From contig NZ_CP035503.1 in NCBI RefSeq assembly GCF_006970865.1, positions 1,749,001 through 1,813,000 on the forward strand: a DNA stretch of 64,000 nucleotides, in the 5' to 3' direction. Positions 36,807 to 46,156 of the stretch are shown here, in pieces. This stretch comes from Rhodoferax sediminis. Lineage in GTDB: Bacteria; Pseudomonadota; Gammaproteobacteria; Burkholderiales; Burkholderiaceae_C. The translations under genes were made by a program, and so were the position numbers. The notes under the pieces were generated by a model, which saw only the letters and a list, made by a program, of their open reading frames with translations, did no database searches and was not told where the DNA came from. Within the stretch, counting starts at the first letter, position 1, and the number at the start of each line of letters is the position of its first letter.

Positions 36807-37460
36807 CTAGCCGGTAATCTCGAGTTTGTCCACGACACGCGAGACACCGCGCGCCGAGAACGCCGCACCGATGGCGGCGTCACGCTCTGGCAGTGAGTGG
36901 ACCTTGCCGCGCAGGGTGACGACGCCACCCTCGACCTCGATGTTGATGTGGTCGGCTTCGCGCGCCGCCTGCCGTGTCAGCGCCGCGGTGATTTCAGTGC
37001 CGATGTCCTTCGAGCTTGCTCGGGGCTTGATGGTGATACGGTTGGTCAGGCCCCGCACGCCGACAAGCGGGCGAATGCATTGCTCGGCATTGGTGAACTG
37101 ATAGCCCCAGTCGACCTCGCCGGTGAGCGTGACCCAACCGTCTTCAACCTCGACCTTCACGTGCTCGTCGGGAACGAGCGAACTCCAGCGCAGGGCAGAG
37201 GCCGCGGCCTGGGCGATTTCCGAATCGCTGCGCCGGTGCTCGGCAGCGAGTTTGACGTCCAGTTCGAGAGCAATGCCGCGTACACCCGCTACGCGGCGCG
37301 CCGCGCGCTCCGCCGCATATTTTTCGGCGAAGGTGTCCAGGTGGCCGCTCAGGGTCACCACGCCGTTCTTGACCATGACGCCAATGCCGGTGGCATTGAT
37401 GGCCGCATCCCAGGCCAGTTCCGCCATGACGTCGGCCTTGAGTTGGGTATCGGTTTTCAT
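36807..37460 (-). CDS. Triple BON-domain protein
   Basis: A 217-residue protein made of three BON domains in tandem, each with the pattern V-x-V-x-x-G-x-V-T-L-x-G (IGVMVKNGVVTLSGHL; VKVEVEDGWVTLTGEV; INIEVEGGVVTLRGKV). BON domains bind membranes or lipids, as in OsmY. No signal peptide is visible from ATG 37460, so it may be cytoplasmic. The upstream FNR-type box at 37546 has class II spacing with TAAAGT as -10. It probably forms an operon with hsp20. Confidence 0.9.
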   Translation of the reverse strand: MKTDTQLKADVMAELAWDAAINATGIGVMVKNGVVTLSGHLDTFAEKYAAERAARRVAGVRGIALELDVKLAAEHRRSDSEIAQAAASALRWSSLVPDEHVKVEVEDGWVTLTGEVDWGYQFTNAEQCIRPLVGVRGLTNRITIKPRASSKDIGTEITAALTRQAAREADHINIEVEGGVVTLRGKVHSLPERDAAIGAAFSARGVSRVVDKLEITG

Positions 37461-37545
37461 ACTTTGACTCTCCTTGAGTTGCAGCAATACGCCACCGCAA
37501 GATGCGATGGAAAATGAACTTTATTCGGCCTTCTGCACGACAGGT

Positions 37546-37559
37546 TTGATATTTCGCAA
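37546..37559. promoter_or_regulatory. FNR-type box (BON/hsp20)
   Basis: TTGATATTTCGCAA, centre about 41 bases upstream of a minus-strand start predicted from TAAAGT (37518-37523). Confidence 0.6.
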
Positions 37560-37595
37560 GCCATGCAGGTGTTCTCGCGCAGCTTGTCGGGTGAC

Positions 37596-37609
37596 TTGAT
37601 CTGACGCAA
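37596..37609. promoter_or_regulatory. FNR-type box (L,D-transpeptidase)
   Basis: TTGATCTGACGCAA, centre about 41 bases upstream of a plus-strand start predicted from CAAAAT (37632-37637). It is 50 bases from the box serving the divergent BON gene. Confidence 0.6.
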
Positions 37610-37667
37610 CAAAAATGGAGCGGCCAGTTTGCAAAATGGTTACACGAAATAACATCAGGGATTACGC

Positions 37668-38471
37668 ATGCTATTGACGCGCCACGGTTTTCTCTGGGTC
37701 TTCATCACCTTGGTGCTTGCCGGCCTGTCTTCGCCGGTATACCCGTTCGATCCGGTCGCAGACATGTCGGTGCTGTACCGCACTCACGTTGACAGGCGAC
37801 TGGACGTGCCCGCGGTTGAAGTGCAGCGTTATGCAGAACTGGCTACAGAGGCCCTGGTCATGGCCGGCGTGTCGCTTGTGCAGCCGCAGTACCTCGCGGT
37901 GGTCGACCGCGATCCCGAAATTCAGGCTTTCTTTTTGTTCTGGCGCTCCGCGCAAGGCGAATTTCAGTGGGTGGGGGCGTCACCCGCGTCTACCGGCCGG
38001 CCCGGCAGTTTCGACCACTTTCAAACCCCGCTGGGTGTGTTCGACCACACTACGGAAAACCCCGACTTTCGGGCCGAGGGGACCCGAAACAGTAACGGCA
38101 TACGCGGGTATGGCGCCAAGGGCATGCGCGTCTACGACTTTGGCTGGCAGCATGTTCCCAAGGGTTGGGGAGACGGCGCAGTGGTGGACATGCGGCTGCA
38201 GATGCACGCCACCGACCCGGACTTGCTGGAGCGCCGCTTGGGCAGTGCCCAATCGAAAGGCTGCATCCGCATTCCCGCTTCGCTCAATCGCCTGCTCGAC
38301 CACTATGGAGTCCTTGATGCGGACTACGAACAGGCCTTGCGCAACGGTCGGCCCCTATGGGTCCTGGATGCACAACGCGAGCCTGTCCCATATCCTGGAC
38401 GCTACTTGATCGTGGTGGAATCAGGGCGAGCGGACCGACCTGACTGGGCCCCGGCGCCAGGCCGACGCTAG
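37668..38471 (+). CDS. L,D-transpeptidase-like (YkuD) protein
   Basis: A 267-residue exported protein with an N-terminal hydrophobic signal (about residues 8-27). The catalytic YkuD motif is MHATDPDLLERRLGSAQSKG followed by CIRIP (H, S and the nucleophile Cys near residue 204). Such enzymes cross-link or remodel peptidoglycan, or anchor proteins. An FNR-type promoter upstream would raise it under oxygen limitation, in line with cell-wall remodelling for survival; that link is inference. It converges on the alcohol dehydrogenase gene. Confidence 0.87.
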   Translation: MLLTRHGFLWVFITLVLAGLSSPVYPFDPVADMSVLYRTHVDRRLDVPAVEVQRYAELATEALVMAGVSLVQPQYLAVVDRDPEIQAFFLFWRSAQGEFQWVGASPASTGRPGSFDHFQTPLGVFDHTTENPDFRAEGTRNSNGIRGYGAKGMRVYDFGWQHVPKGWGDGAVVDMRLQMHATDPDLLERRLGSAQSKGCIRIPASLNRLLDHYGVLDADYEQALRNGRPLWVLDAQREPVPYPGRYLIVVESGRADRPDWAPAPGRR

Positions 38472-38473
38472 CC

Positions 38474-39481
38474 TCAGGGGATGAGCACCGCGGCCCCATT
38501 GACCGTACCGGCACGCACCGCCTGGATGGCGGCGTTGGCGTCGCGCAGCGCGAAGGTCTGCACATGGGTTTGCAGCGCCAACTCGCCCACCAGGTTGAAG
38601 AAGGCATCGCCATCCGCGCGCGTGAGGTTGGCGACCGACTTGAGCACCCGCTCACCCCAGAGCAGCCGATAGTCGAAGGACGGGATAGCACTCATGTGGA
38701 TGCCGGCACACACCACGGTGCCGCCCTTGCGCGTGGCAGCCAGTGCTGCCGGCACCAGTTCGCCTGCAGGCGCGAAGATCAACGCAGCGTCCAGCAGGGC
38801 AGGGACGGCATCGCCGGAGCTTGCCCCGGCCCATACGGCGCCCAGACTGCGCGCAAAATCCTGCCCGGCGCGGTCACCGGCACGGGTGAAGGCGAATACC
38901 TCTTGCCCGCGTGCCACGGCGATCTGGCAGATGATGTGGGCCGCAGCCCCGAAGCCATAGAGCCCCAATCGGCGCGGCGCGGCCGCGCCGGCCAGGCTCC
39001 AGGCGCGAAAACCAATCAGTCCGGCGCACAGCAGGGGTGCGGCATGGGCATCGTCGTAGTGTGGTGGCAGGGCGAAGCAGAAGCGCTCGTCGGCAGCGGC
39101 GTATTCGGCGAAGCCGCCGTCGCGGTCATAGCCCGTGAAGACGGGAAAGTCGCAGAGGTTTTCGCGCTCCATGGCGCAAAACGGGCAGCCGCCGCAGGTT
39201 CCACCCAGCCAGGGAATGCCCACACGCTGGCCCACGGTGAACCGTGTTGCCTTCGAGCCGAGGGCTGCGACCTGCCCGACGACCTCATGTCCCGGCACAA
39301 CACAATCCCGATGCGGCGGCAGCTCGCCGTCAATGAGGTGCAGATCGGTGCGGCATACCCCGCAGGCAAGCACACGAACCACCACGTCGTGGTCGCCCGC
39401 TGCCGGAACGGGTTTGCGCTGCGCCACGAGTTTTCGCCCGGTCGGGTCGATGGTCATTGCGAACATGGAAGCTGGCAGCAT
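38474..39481 (-). CDS. Zinc-dependent alcohol dehydrogenase family protein
   Basis: A medium-chain dehydrogenase of about 335 residues. Catalytic-zinc residues are visible in VLACGVCRTDLHL and GHEVVG, and the structural-zinc cysteines in CGGCPFCAMERENLC. The cofactor loop is LGLYGFGAAAHI. Relatives are fermentative alcohol dehydrogenases (AdhA-type). Starts at 39481, 39466 and 39457 are all possible, and none has a strong ribosome site. It is divergent from phaC and may help dispose of reductant when respiration is limited. Confidence 0.88.
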   Translation of the reverse strand: MLPASMFAMTIDPTGRKLVAQRKPVPAAGDHDVVVRVLACGVCRTDLHLIDGELPPHRDCVVPGHEVVGQVAALGSKATRFTVGQRVGIPWLGGTCGGCPFCAMERENLCDFPVFTGYDRDGGFAEYAAADERFCFALPPHYDDAHAAPLLCAGLIGFRAWSLAGAAAPRRLGLYGFGAAAHIICQIAVARGQEVFAFTRAGDRAGQDFARSLGAVWAGASSGDAVPALLDAALIFAPAGELVPAALAATRKGGTVVCAGIHMSAIPSFDYRLLWGERVLKSVANLTRADGDAFFNLVGELALQTHVQTFALRDANAAIQAVRAGTVNGAAVLIP

Positions 39482-39536
39482 GATGGTTGCATGGTATGCA
39501 ATCTTGTCGATGGCGGGGAAAGCTTTCGCACCCTTA

Positions 39537-39550
39537 TTGACTTTGCGCAA
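39537..39550. promoter_or_regulatory. FNR-like box (phaC)
   Basis: TTGACTTTGCGCAA, centre about 41 bases before a start predicted from AATCAT (39572-39577), leading to the phaC ATG at 39620. Confidence 0.5.
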
Positions 39551-39619
39551 ATCGGAAACCGGCATGAATGGAATCATGCAATATGTGGTTTTTAGTCTTA
39601 CTGAAAGGATGTTTCTTCA

Positions 39620-41371
39620 ATGGCGCCTTCCAACTCCCGGCCCGATGGATATGCACCCGCTCCGATGGATCTGCCACTCAAGCTCTGGCTGGCCCGGCTG
39701 GCTCACGGAATTTCGCCGGCGTCGGTCAGCCTTGCATACGCTGACTGGCTCAGCCACCTGCTGGTTGCGCCGTCCAAGCAGGCCGATCTGGCTGCCAGTG
39801 CACTGCGCAAGGCGATGCTATGGCTGCAGTATGCGCCGCATTCATGGCGTGGCGGGTGCCCCTTGTGCGTGGAGCCCCTGCCGCAGGACAAACGTTTCTC
39901 ACCACAGGAATGGCATGTACCGCCGTTCAGTGCACTGGCTCAGGCCTTCTTATTGCAGCAGCAGTGGTGGGCCGAGGCCATGACCGGTATTCGCGGTGTA
40001 TCGAAACACCATGAGGATGTAGCCGCCTTCACCATGCGCCAATGGCTGGACATGTGGTCACCTTCGAATTTCGTCGCGACCAATCCCCAGGTTTTGAGAG
40101 AAACGCTGGCCACTGGCTCGATCAACCTCGCGAATGGCGTGGCCAACTGGTGGCGTGATGCGCTGTCTGTGCTTTCAGATGGCAAGCCACGCGGCGTCGA
40201 GCAGTTCAGGCCCGGGCATGACATGGCAGTAACGCCGGGCAAGGTGGTGTTCAGGAACCGGCTGATTGAGTTGATCCAGTATGAACCCGCCACGGCAGAG
40301 GTTGATGCTGAGCCGATGCTCATCGTACCGTCATGGATCATGAAGTACTACATCCTGGACCTGACGCCCGACGATTCGCTGGTCAAATATCTGGTCACGC
40401 ACGGGCATACCGTTTTCATGGTGTCCTGGAAAAATCCCGACACCAGCGACCGCAACCTGGGTCTGAACGACTACGTAGAGTTCGGTGTGATGGCGGCACT
40501 CGATGTCGTTCGGTCGATCCGGCCGCGCACGCGCGTGCACGCCGTGGGCTACTGCCTTGGGGGAACGCTGCTCGCCATCGCGGCGGCGGTGCTGGCGGAC
40601 GAGCACCCCAATCCACTGATGACGGTAACGCTGCTGGCTGCGGAGACTGATTTCAAGGAGCCCGGCGAGCTGGGGTTGTTCATCGACGAAAGTCAAATTT
40701 CGTTTGTCGAAGACTTGATGTCCGAGCGGGGATACCTGGACGGTCGGCAGATGGCGGGTGCCTTCCAGTTGATCAACTCGAAGGATCTGGTGTGGTCGAA
40801 ACTCGTGCATGAATACCTCATGGGCGCGCGCACGCCGATGACGGCGCTGCGAGCCTGGAATGCCGATGCAACACGCATGCCGGCACGCATGCACAGCGAA
40901 TATCTGCGCGGGCTTTACCTTCACAACGATCTGGCCGAAGGCCGCTACCGTGTTGCTGGTCAGCCGGTGAGGCTGGCCGACATCAAACTGCCTCTTTTCG
41001 TAGTGGCGACCGAGGGCGACCATGTCTCGCCCTGGAAGTCGGTATACAAGATTCATCGGCTGGCGGGTGGTCCGGTCAGCTTTGCGCTGACCTCAGGCGG
41101 TCATAACGTCGGCATCGTCAATCCGCCGGCCGGTCCAGCGGCGTACTCGCAGGCAGGCTACCGCTTTGCTTCATGCAAGCCGGGCAAGGCGCCTGCCAAC
41201 CCCCAAGACTGGCTCGACGCGGCAGAGCAGCGCACCGGCTCCTGGTGGCCCTGCTGGCATGAGTGGCTGCACAAGCACTCATCGCAGACGGTCAAGCCGC
41301 CAACACTCGATGGACTGGTGCTCGACGGTACGACCTTGGCAGCGCCCGGAAGTTACATATACCTGGACTGA
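39620..41371 (+). CDS. phaC: Class I poly(3-hydroxyalkanoate) synthase
   Basis: This enzyme polymerises (R)-3-hydroxyacyl-CoA into storage granules. The 583-residue length fits class I. The lipase-box GYCLGG with catalytic Cys lies near residue 312; the catalytic Asp and His are in GDHVSPWKS and GGHNVGIVNPP. A long PhaC_N domain precedes. The phasin-like gene converges on it 10 bases away, and phaB is nearby, so this is a PHB locus lacking phaA here. Confidence 0.94.
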   Translation: MAPSNSRPDGYAPAPMDLPLKLWLARLAHGISPASVSLAYADWLSHLLVAPSKQADLAASALRKAMLWLQYAPHSWRGGCPLCVEPLPQDKRFSPQEWHVPPFSALAQAFLLQQQWWAEAMTGIRGVSKHHEDVAAFTMRQWLDMWSPSNFVATNPQVLRETLATGSINLANGVANWWRDALSVLSDGKPRGVEQFRPGHDMAVTPGKVVFRNRLIELIQYEPATAEVDAEPMLIVPSWIMKYYILDLTPDDSLVKYLVTHGHTVFMVSWKNPDTSDRNLGLNDYVEFGVMAALDVVRSIRPRTRVHAVGYCLGGTLLAIAAAVLADEHPNPLMTVTLLAAETDFKEPGELGLFIDESQISFVEDLMSERGYLDGRQMAGAFQLINSKDLVWSKLVHEYLMGARTPMTALRAWNADATRMPARMHSEYLRGLYLHNDLAEGRYRVAGQPVRLADIKLPLFVVATEGDHVSPWKSVYKIHRLAGGPVSFALTSGGHNVGIVNPPAGPAAYSQAGYRFASCKPGKAPANPQDWLDAAEQRTGSWWPCWHEWLHKHSSQTVKPPTLDGLVLDGTTLAAPGSYIYLD

Positions 41372-41381
41372 AGTCTGCCGA

Positions 41382-41852
41382 TCACTGCTGCATGGCAGGC
41401 CAGTTTGCCGCGCCATTCAGCGAACCCGCCATGGCCGCTTGCCAGGCTTCGAGTGCTGGCTTGAACCCGTTTTCAGCTTTCGTGTTGAATATGCGGTTTG
41501 CGCAACCCATCATCTCGGATTGGGTCTTTAGCGCATTTGCCATCAACGCCTGCCAGTACTCGGCTGCCTCTTGGAAATTTGAACGCAAGAGGTCCGACTG
41601 GATGGCCAGCAAGTCGGCTGGCTCGCACGTCCCACGCAGCCTTTGCGCCGCCGCCTCATGGTGCGCGCACGCCTGATGTGCTGCCTGTTGCTGGATTTTT
41701 CGCATAGCTTCAGAGCCGCGAAACAAGGCACACGCACTTTCGGTTGCCAGCGCAAGCTGTTGGCGGCCCAGGTCGGCCATCAAATTCATGGGCGCCAAAT
41801 TGCCGGCTACGGCCTCATGATTCGACGCCGAGGGAGAAGCTTTTGAACTCAT
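41382..41852 (-). CDS. Phasin-family protein
   Basis: A 156-residue helical protein with the Phasin_2-like pattern (LMADLGRQQLALATESACAL, QSDLLRSNFQEAAEYWQALM). Phasins coat PHA granules and control their size. Position directly beside phaC supports this. ATG 41852 (MSSKAS) is chosen; five more residues are possible upstream. It follows the DksA-like gene by about 33 bases on the same strand. Confidence 0.8.
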   Translation of the reverse strand: MSSKASPSASNHEAVAGNLAPMNLMADLGRQQLALATESACALFRGSEAMRKIQQQAAHQACAHHEAAAQRLRGTCEPADLLAIQSDLLRSNFQEAAEYWQALMANALKTQSEMMGCANRIFNTKAENGFKPALEAWQAAMAGSLNGAANWPAMQQ

Positions 41853-41885
41853 GGAAATCCCTTTCAAGGTTGAGGAAAGAATGGG

Positions 41886-42272
41886 TCAGCGCCGCATGGC
41901 CAGCCTCTGGCCATGCTCGTATTCAGCCTGGCACGAGGCACAAAAAGGCGCGGCGGGCAGGGCCACAAGGCGCCGCAGGTCGATCGCTTCGCCGCAACGC
42001 ATGCAAAATCCATAACTCTGGTCCTGCAGACGGCGACGCGCATCCAGCACGTTCTGCAACTCTTGGGCGGCATGCTCCACCTTGATGTCGTCGACCCTGG
42101 CCAAGGTCTGCCCCGTGGCCACATCCTTGAAATCCACTACTTCGTGCTGTTCAGCCCCCCCTGTCTCATCGCTCAAATTGTCGGACGCATGAAGAATCGT
42201 GCGCAGTTCCGCCTCTCGCTGCGCGAGCAGTTGACTGAAGCGAGGTGCCAACCGAGCGTTGTATGTTTCCAT
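41886..42272 (-). CDS. DksA/TraR-family zinc-finger protein
   Basis: A 128-residue protein with an N-terminal coiled-coil (LAQREAELRTILH...) and a C4 zinc finger CMRCGEAI...CASC near residues 90-115. DksA-type proteins act in the RNA polymerase secondary channel, often with ppGpp. It is shorter than E. coli DksA (151), like DksA2/YbiI paralogues. The phasin gene follows in the same unit. Expression may come from the FNR-type site at 42328 through CAGAAT. Confidence 0.88.
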   Translation of the reverse strand: METYNARLAPRFSQLLAQREAELRTILHASDNLSDETGGAEQHEVVDFKDVATGQTLARVDDIKVEHAAQELQNVLDARRRLQDQSYGFCMRCGEAIDLRRLVALPAAPFCASCQAEYEHGQRLAMRR

Positions 42273-42327
42273 AAAAGGATCCTTGCTACTAATGGTTTGA
42301 TTCTGAAAGGTCCCCGCGTTGACGTCC

Positions 42328-42341
42328 TTGATCTAGAGCAA
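42328..42341. promoter_or_regulatory. FNR-like box (DksA-like / synthetase-GNAT)
   Basis: TTGATCTAGAGCAA lies between divergent genes. Class II spacing fits the minus-strand DksA-like gene (CAGAAT at 42300-42305) and, less well, the plus-strand synthetase-GNAT gene (TAATCT at 42363). Confidence 0.55.
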
Positions 42342-42419
42342 GGTTGGGTGCCGGCCTGGCGTTAATCTGCACTCATCCGGCCAAGCGGCCCATTTACCTG
42401 AAAAAGTAAAAGGATTTTC

Positions 42420-45095
42420 ATGAGCGTTCGAAATCTAGAAGCCCTCTTCCAGCCCACCTCGGTGGCGGTGATCGGCGCCTCCGACCGCAAGGGGAGCGTC
42501 GGATCGCTGGTGTTGCGCAACCTCAAGCTTGGCGGGTTCAAGGGTCCCCTCTGGCCAGTCAACAGGCAGCATGCAACCATAGACGGCGGGCCGGCCTGGA
42601 CAGACGTTGCGTCGTTGCCGCAGGCGCCCGACCTGGCCGTGATCTGCACGCCGCCGGGCACCGTGCCGGAACTGATTGCCGCCTTGGGCCGCAAGGGAAC
42701 GCGCGCCGCTATCGTGCTGACGGCAGGGCTGAAGCAGCCGTCCCTGCAGGGGGGCCCATCGCTGGAGCAAGCCATGCTGGAGGCGGCGCGGCCGTACCTG
42801 CTGCGCATCCTGGGGCCCAACTGCATTGGCGCACTGGTTCCGGGCGTCTCGCTCAATGCCAGCTTTGCGCCCGGCAACGCCCAGCCAGGCCGAGTGGCGT
42901 TCGTAACCCAGTCCGGTGCGCTGGCCACCGCGATGCTGGATTGGGCGAACAGCTGCAATATTGGGTTTTCGCATTTCATCTCGTTGGGTGACAGTGCCGA
43001 TGTGGACTTCGGCGATGTTCTCGATTACCTCGCGAGCGATGCGCAAACCCGGGCTATTTTGATGTACGCCGAATCATTCAAGTCCGCGCGAAAATTCATG
43101 TCGGCGGCGCGTGCGGCTGCGCGCAACAAGCCGGTGATTGTGGTCAAGGCGGGGCGCGCGCCCGATGGAGCCAAGGCTGCTGCCTCGCACACCGGGGCCC
43201 TGGCGGGCTCCGACGCGGTGGTCGATGCCGCCATCCGGCGCTCTGGCATGCTGCGGGTGGATACGCTGGAGTCGTTGTTCGATGCCGCCGAAACCCTGTC
43301 CCATGCGCGGCCCTGGCGCGGCGATCGACTGGCCATCCTCACCAATGGCGGTGGTGCCGGAGTGCTGGCGGCGGACGCCCTGCAACTGGGCGGCGGCCGG
43401 CTCGCCCGTCTGAGTGAGCAGACGATGGGCGCCCTCGATCAATGCCTGCCGGCCACCTGGTCGCACGGCAACCCGATCGACATCATTGGCGATGCGCCGG
43501 TCGATCGCTACCGAGACGCATTGCGCGTGCTGCTAGCGGCACCCGAGGTCGATGCTGTGCTGTTCATGCACGCGCCAACGGCCATCGTGCCCGCGGCAGA
43601 GATCGCATCTGCGTGCCTGACGCTCATCGGGGAATCCGCCCGGCCGGTGCTCACCTGCTGGCTGGGTGGTAGCGCGGTTGCGGCAGCGCGCGCAGCCTGC
43701 ACCGCTGGGGGCATCGCCTGCTACAACACGCCCGAACGCGCCGTCGCAGCGTGGCTGCAACTGGTCGATTACGCGCGCAACCAGGAAGCCCTGCAGCAAC
43801 TTCCGGCCGCCGCGCTGGAGGGCTTTCTGCCTGACACGCTGGCGGCCAGTTCACTGCATGAACGGGCGTTGCAAGGCGGCCGCGAGTGGCTCGACGGAGC
43901 CTGCGCCCACGCGCTGCTGCGCGCCTACGGCATTCCCGTCGTGGAAACCGTGCAGGTCGGCGATGTGGAGCAGGCGGTGGCTGCCGCAGCGCAGATCAGC
44001 TATCCGGTGGCACTGAAAATTGTGTCGCCACAGATCATTCACAAGTCTGACGTTGGCGGCGTTGCACTGGCCCTGGCATCTGCTGAAGAGGTCAGGGCGG
44101 CTGCCGTGAAAATGCGCGAACAGGTGGCGCGCCTGCTGCCGCAGGCCGTGGTGCTGGGCTTCACGGTGCAAGCCATGGCCGAGCGCCCCGGCGCGCATGA
44201 GCTGATTGTCGGAATTGCCACGGATGCGGTGTTCGGTCCGGTCATCCTGCTGGGCGAGGGCGGCATCGCCGTCGAACTGCATAAGAGCCATGCGGTGGCC
44301 TTGCCGCCGCTGAATGCCAATCTGGCGAGTGACATGATCACCAGAAGCGGGCTTGCGCCCCTGCTGGCGGGTTACCGGGGCCGCCCGCCAGCGGATCAGA
44401 AGTCGCTCGTGGACACGTTGCTGAAGGTGTCGCAAATGGCCTGCGACCTGCCCTGGCTCGCCGAGCTCGACATCAACCCGCTGCTCGTCGATGAGCGGGG
44501 CGTGCTGGCCGTGGACGCGCGTGTCAGGCTGCGGCCGGTGGCGCCGGGCGAGGGCAGCCGGCTCGCCATTCGCCCGTATCCTTCGGCCCTTGAAGAGCGC
44601 ATCGAAGTGGCAGGCCACGATTTGCTGGTACGCCCGATTCGTCCCGAAGATGGCTGGCGCCTGATGGACTTTTACGCCAAGGCATCGCCCGCTGACATGC
44701 GCCTGCGCTTTTTCATGGCGCGGCGCGAAGTGCCTCATTCAGAGTTGGCGCGCTACAGCCAGATCGACTATGACCGCGAGATGACCTTCGTTGCGCTCGC
44801 GACCATGGACTCCGGCGACCAGATCATGGCGGGCGAAGTGCGCGCTGCATGCGATCCCGACAATGTGCGGGCGGAATTTGCAATCCAGGTGGCCTCCCAC
44901 TGGCAGGGCAAAGGCCTGGGCCGGCAGTTGCTGGACAAACTGATCCGTTACCTGCGCGAACGCGGTACCGCCGAAGTGGTGGGGCAATGTCTGGTGGAGA
45001 ACCTGGGCATGGCTGCGCTGGCGCGCCAATGCGGCTTCCAGGTTTCGATCGAGCCGTCACGGGACACCATGGCGCTGCATCTGCAGCTGCGCTGA
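42420..45095 (+). CDS. NDP-forming acyl-CoA synthetase fused to GNAT acetyltransferase (Pat-like)
   Basis: An 891-residue fusion. Residues 1 to about 700 are an acetate-CoA ligase (ADP-forming): CoA_binding (SVAVIGASDRKGSVG), Succ_CoA_lig and ATP-grasp domains. Residues about 720-891 are a GNAT domain with WQGKGLGRQLL. The layout equals Salmonella Pat, which acetylates Acs and lacks the synthetase's catalytic His. Here that His is present (H257 in ASHTGALAGSD), so the synthetase half may be active. Candidate substrate for acetylation: AcsA at 203. Followed after 25 bases by a usp gene. Confidence 0.9.
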   Translation: MSVRNLEALFQPTSVAVIGASDRKGSVGSLVLRNLKLGGFKGPLWPVNRQHATIDGGPAWTDVASLPQAPDLAVICTPPGTVPELIAALGRKGTRAAIVLTAGLKQPSLQGGPSLEQAMLEAARPYLLRILGPNCIGALVPGVSLNASFAPGNAQPGRVAFVTQSGALATAMLDWANSCNIGFSHFISLGDSADVDFGDVLDYLASDAQTRAILMYAESFKSARKFMSAARAAARNKPVIVVKAGRAPDGAKAAASHTGALAGSDAVVDAAIRRSGMLRVDTLESLFDAAETLSHARPWRGDRLAILTNGGGAGVLAADALQLGGGRLARLSEQTMGALDQCLPATWSHGNPIDIIGDAPVDRYRDALRVLLAAPEVDAVLFMHAPTAIVPAAEIASACLTLIGESARPVLTCWLGGSAVAAARAACTAGGIACYNTPERAVAAWLQLVDYARNQEALQQLPAAALEGFLPDTLAASSLHERALQGGREWLDGACAHALLRAYGIPVVETVQVGDVEQAVAAAAQISYPVALKIVSPQIIHKSDVGGVALALASAEEVRAAAVKMREQVARLLPQAVVLGFTVQAMAERPGAHELIVGIATDAVFGPVILLGEGGIAVELHKSHAVALPPLNANLASDMITRSGLAPLLAGYRGRPPADQKSLVDTLLKVSQMACDLPWLAELDINPLLVDERGVLAVDARVRLRPVAPGEGSRLAIRPYPSALEERIEVAGHDLLVRPIRPEDGWRLMDFYAKASPADMRLRFFMARREVPHSELARYSQIDYDREMTFVALATMDSGDQIMAGEVRAACDPDNVRAEFAIQVASHWQGKGLGRQLLDKLIRYLRERGTAEVVGQCLVENLGMAALARQCGFQVSIEPSRDTMALHLQLR

Positions 45096-45120
45096 ATTCA
45101 ACCAAACTCCGGAGTAGCCG

Positions 45121-45585
45121 ATGTCCACCTACCATCAGATTCTCGTGCCGGTTGACGGCAGCCCCGTGTCGGACGCGGCGCTGCTCGAGGCTATCCGATT
45201 CGCTCATTTGACGGGTGCCAGGTTGCGGCTGGTCCATGTGGTGGATGTGCTCCAGTATGTCAACGGCTTTGAGCCGCCAGCCAGCTACGCCAACGACATC
45301 CTCCCGCGCATGCGCGCCGCCGGCGAAAAAATACTGGCGCACGGGCGGCAAATGGCGCTGGACCAGGGTGTGCAGGCCGACAGCGTGCTGATCATGGAGG
45401 CACCGGGGCGGCTTTGCGACCAAATAGCCGAGCAGGCCAGGCAGGCCAAGGCAGACCTGATCGTGGTGGGCTCCCATGGGCGGCGCGGCATCGGCCGGGC
45501 TTTGCTCGGCAGTGACGCCGAGCAGATCGTGCGATACGCCCCGGTGCCGGTGCTGGTCGTGCGCGCTATCGGCGCGCCGACCTGA
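45121..45585 (+). CDS. Universal stress protein (UspA family)
   Basis: A 154-residue UspA protein with nucleotide-binding motif GSHGRRGIGRALLGSDAEQI. It closely resembles the proteins at 10559 and 54653. It lies 25 bases after the synthetase-GNAT gene with CGGAG before the start, so both share a transcript, presumably from the FNR-type box at 42328. Confidence 0.93.
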   Translation: MSTYHQILVPVDGSPVSDAALLEAIRFAHLTGARLRLVHVVDVLQYVNGFEPPASYANDILPRMRAAGEKILAHGRQMALDQGVQADSVLIMEAPGRLCDQIAEQARQAKADLIVVGSHGRRGIGRALLGSDAEQIVRYAPVPVLVVRAIGAPT

Positions 45586-45718
45586 GTCAAGGTGCCCGGC
45601 ACCGCTCTTTTTCGCAAGACACCATGGCACTGCGTCTGCGCTGAGACGTCGCATGGATGCTGTTCCTCTCGTCAACTGTCGGTGTTCGGGGTTTCAGCGG
45701 CCCAGCGGCAACATTCGC

Positions 45719-46156
45719 ATGAAAGTTCAAACGATGAAAATATTGCTCGCTGTAGACGGCAGCCAGTACACCAAGCGCATGCTGGCGTATCTGGCGGTGC
45801 ATGACGAGTGGTTCACTTCGGACCATGAATACACGGCCTTCCACGGCGTCCTGGCGCTGCCGCACCGGGCGGTGGCATTTGCCGGGCCGGAACTCGTTCG
45901 CGGCTACTACCATGATGACGCTGAAGCGGTCTTCGGACCGATCCGGATCATCCTGAAGCGCCGAGGCATCGAAGCGACTTTCGTCCATAAAGTCGGCCAT
46001 CCGGCAGAGAACATTGCCAAGCTGGCCGAGAAAGGCAAGTTCGACCTGCTGGTGATGGGCTCGCACGGCCACGGTGCCCTTGCAGGCCTCGTGCTCGGCT
46101 CGGTCGCGACGAAGGTCCTGGCCCAGTGCTCGACCCCGGTGCTGTTGATCCGGTAA
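45719..46156 (+). CDS. Universal stress protein (UspA family)
   Basis: A 145-residue UspA protein with binding motif GSHGHGALAGLVLGSVATKV. It is from a different sub-branch from the neighbours at 45121 and 10559. ATG 45719 (MKVQTMKILLAVDGS) is used; ATG 45734 is an alternative. A gap of 133 bases to the previous usp holds no clear signal. Confidence 0.9.
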   Translation: MKVQTMKILLAVDGSQYTKRMLAYLAVHDEWFTSDHEYTAFHGVLALPHRAVAFAGPELVRGYYHDDAEAVFGPIRIILKRRGIEATFVHKVGHPAENIAKLAEKGKFDLLVMGSHGHGALAGLVLGSVATKVLAQCSTPVLLIR

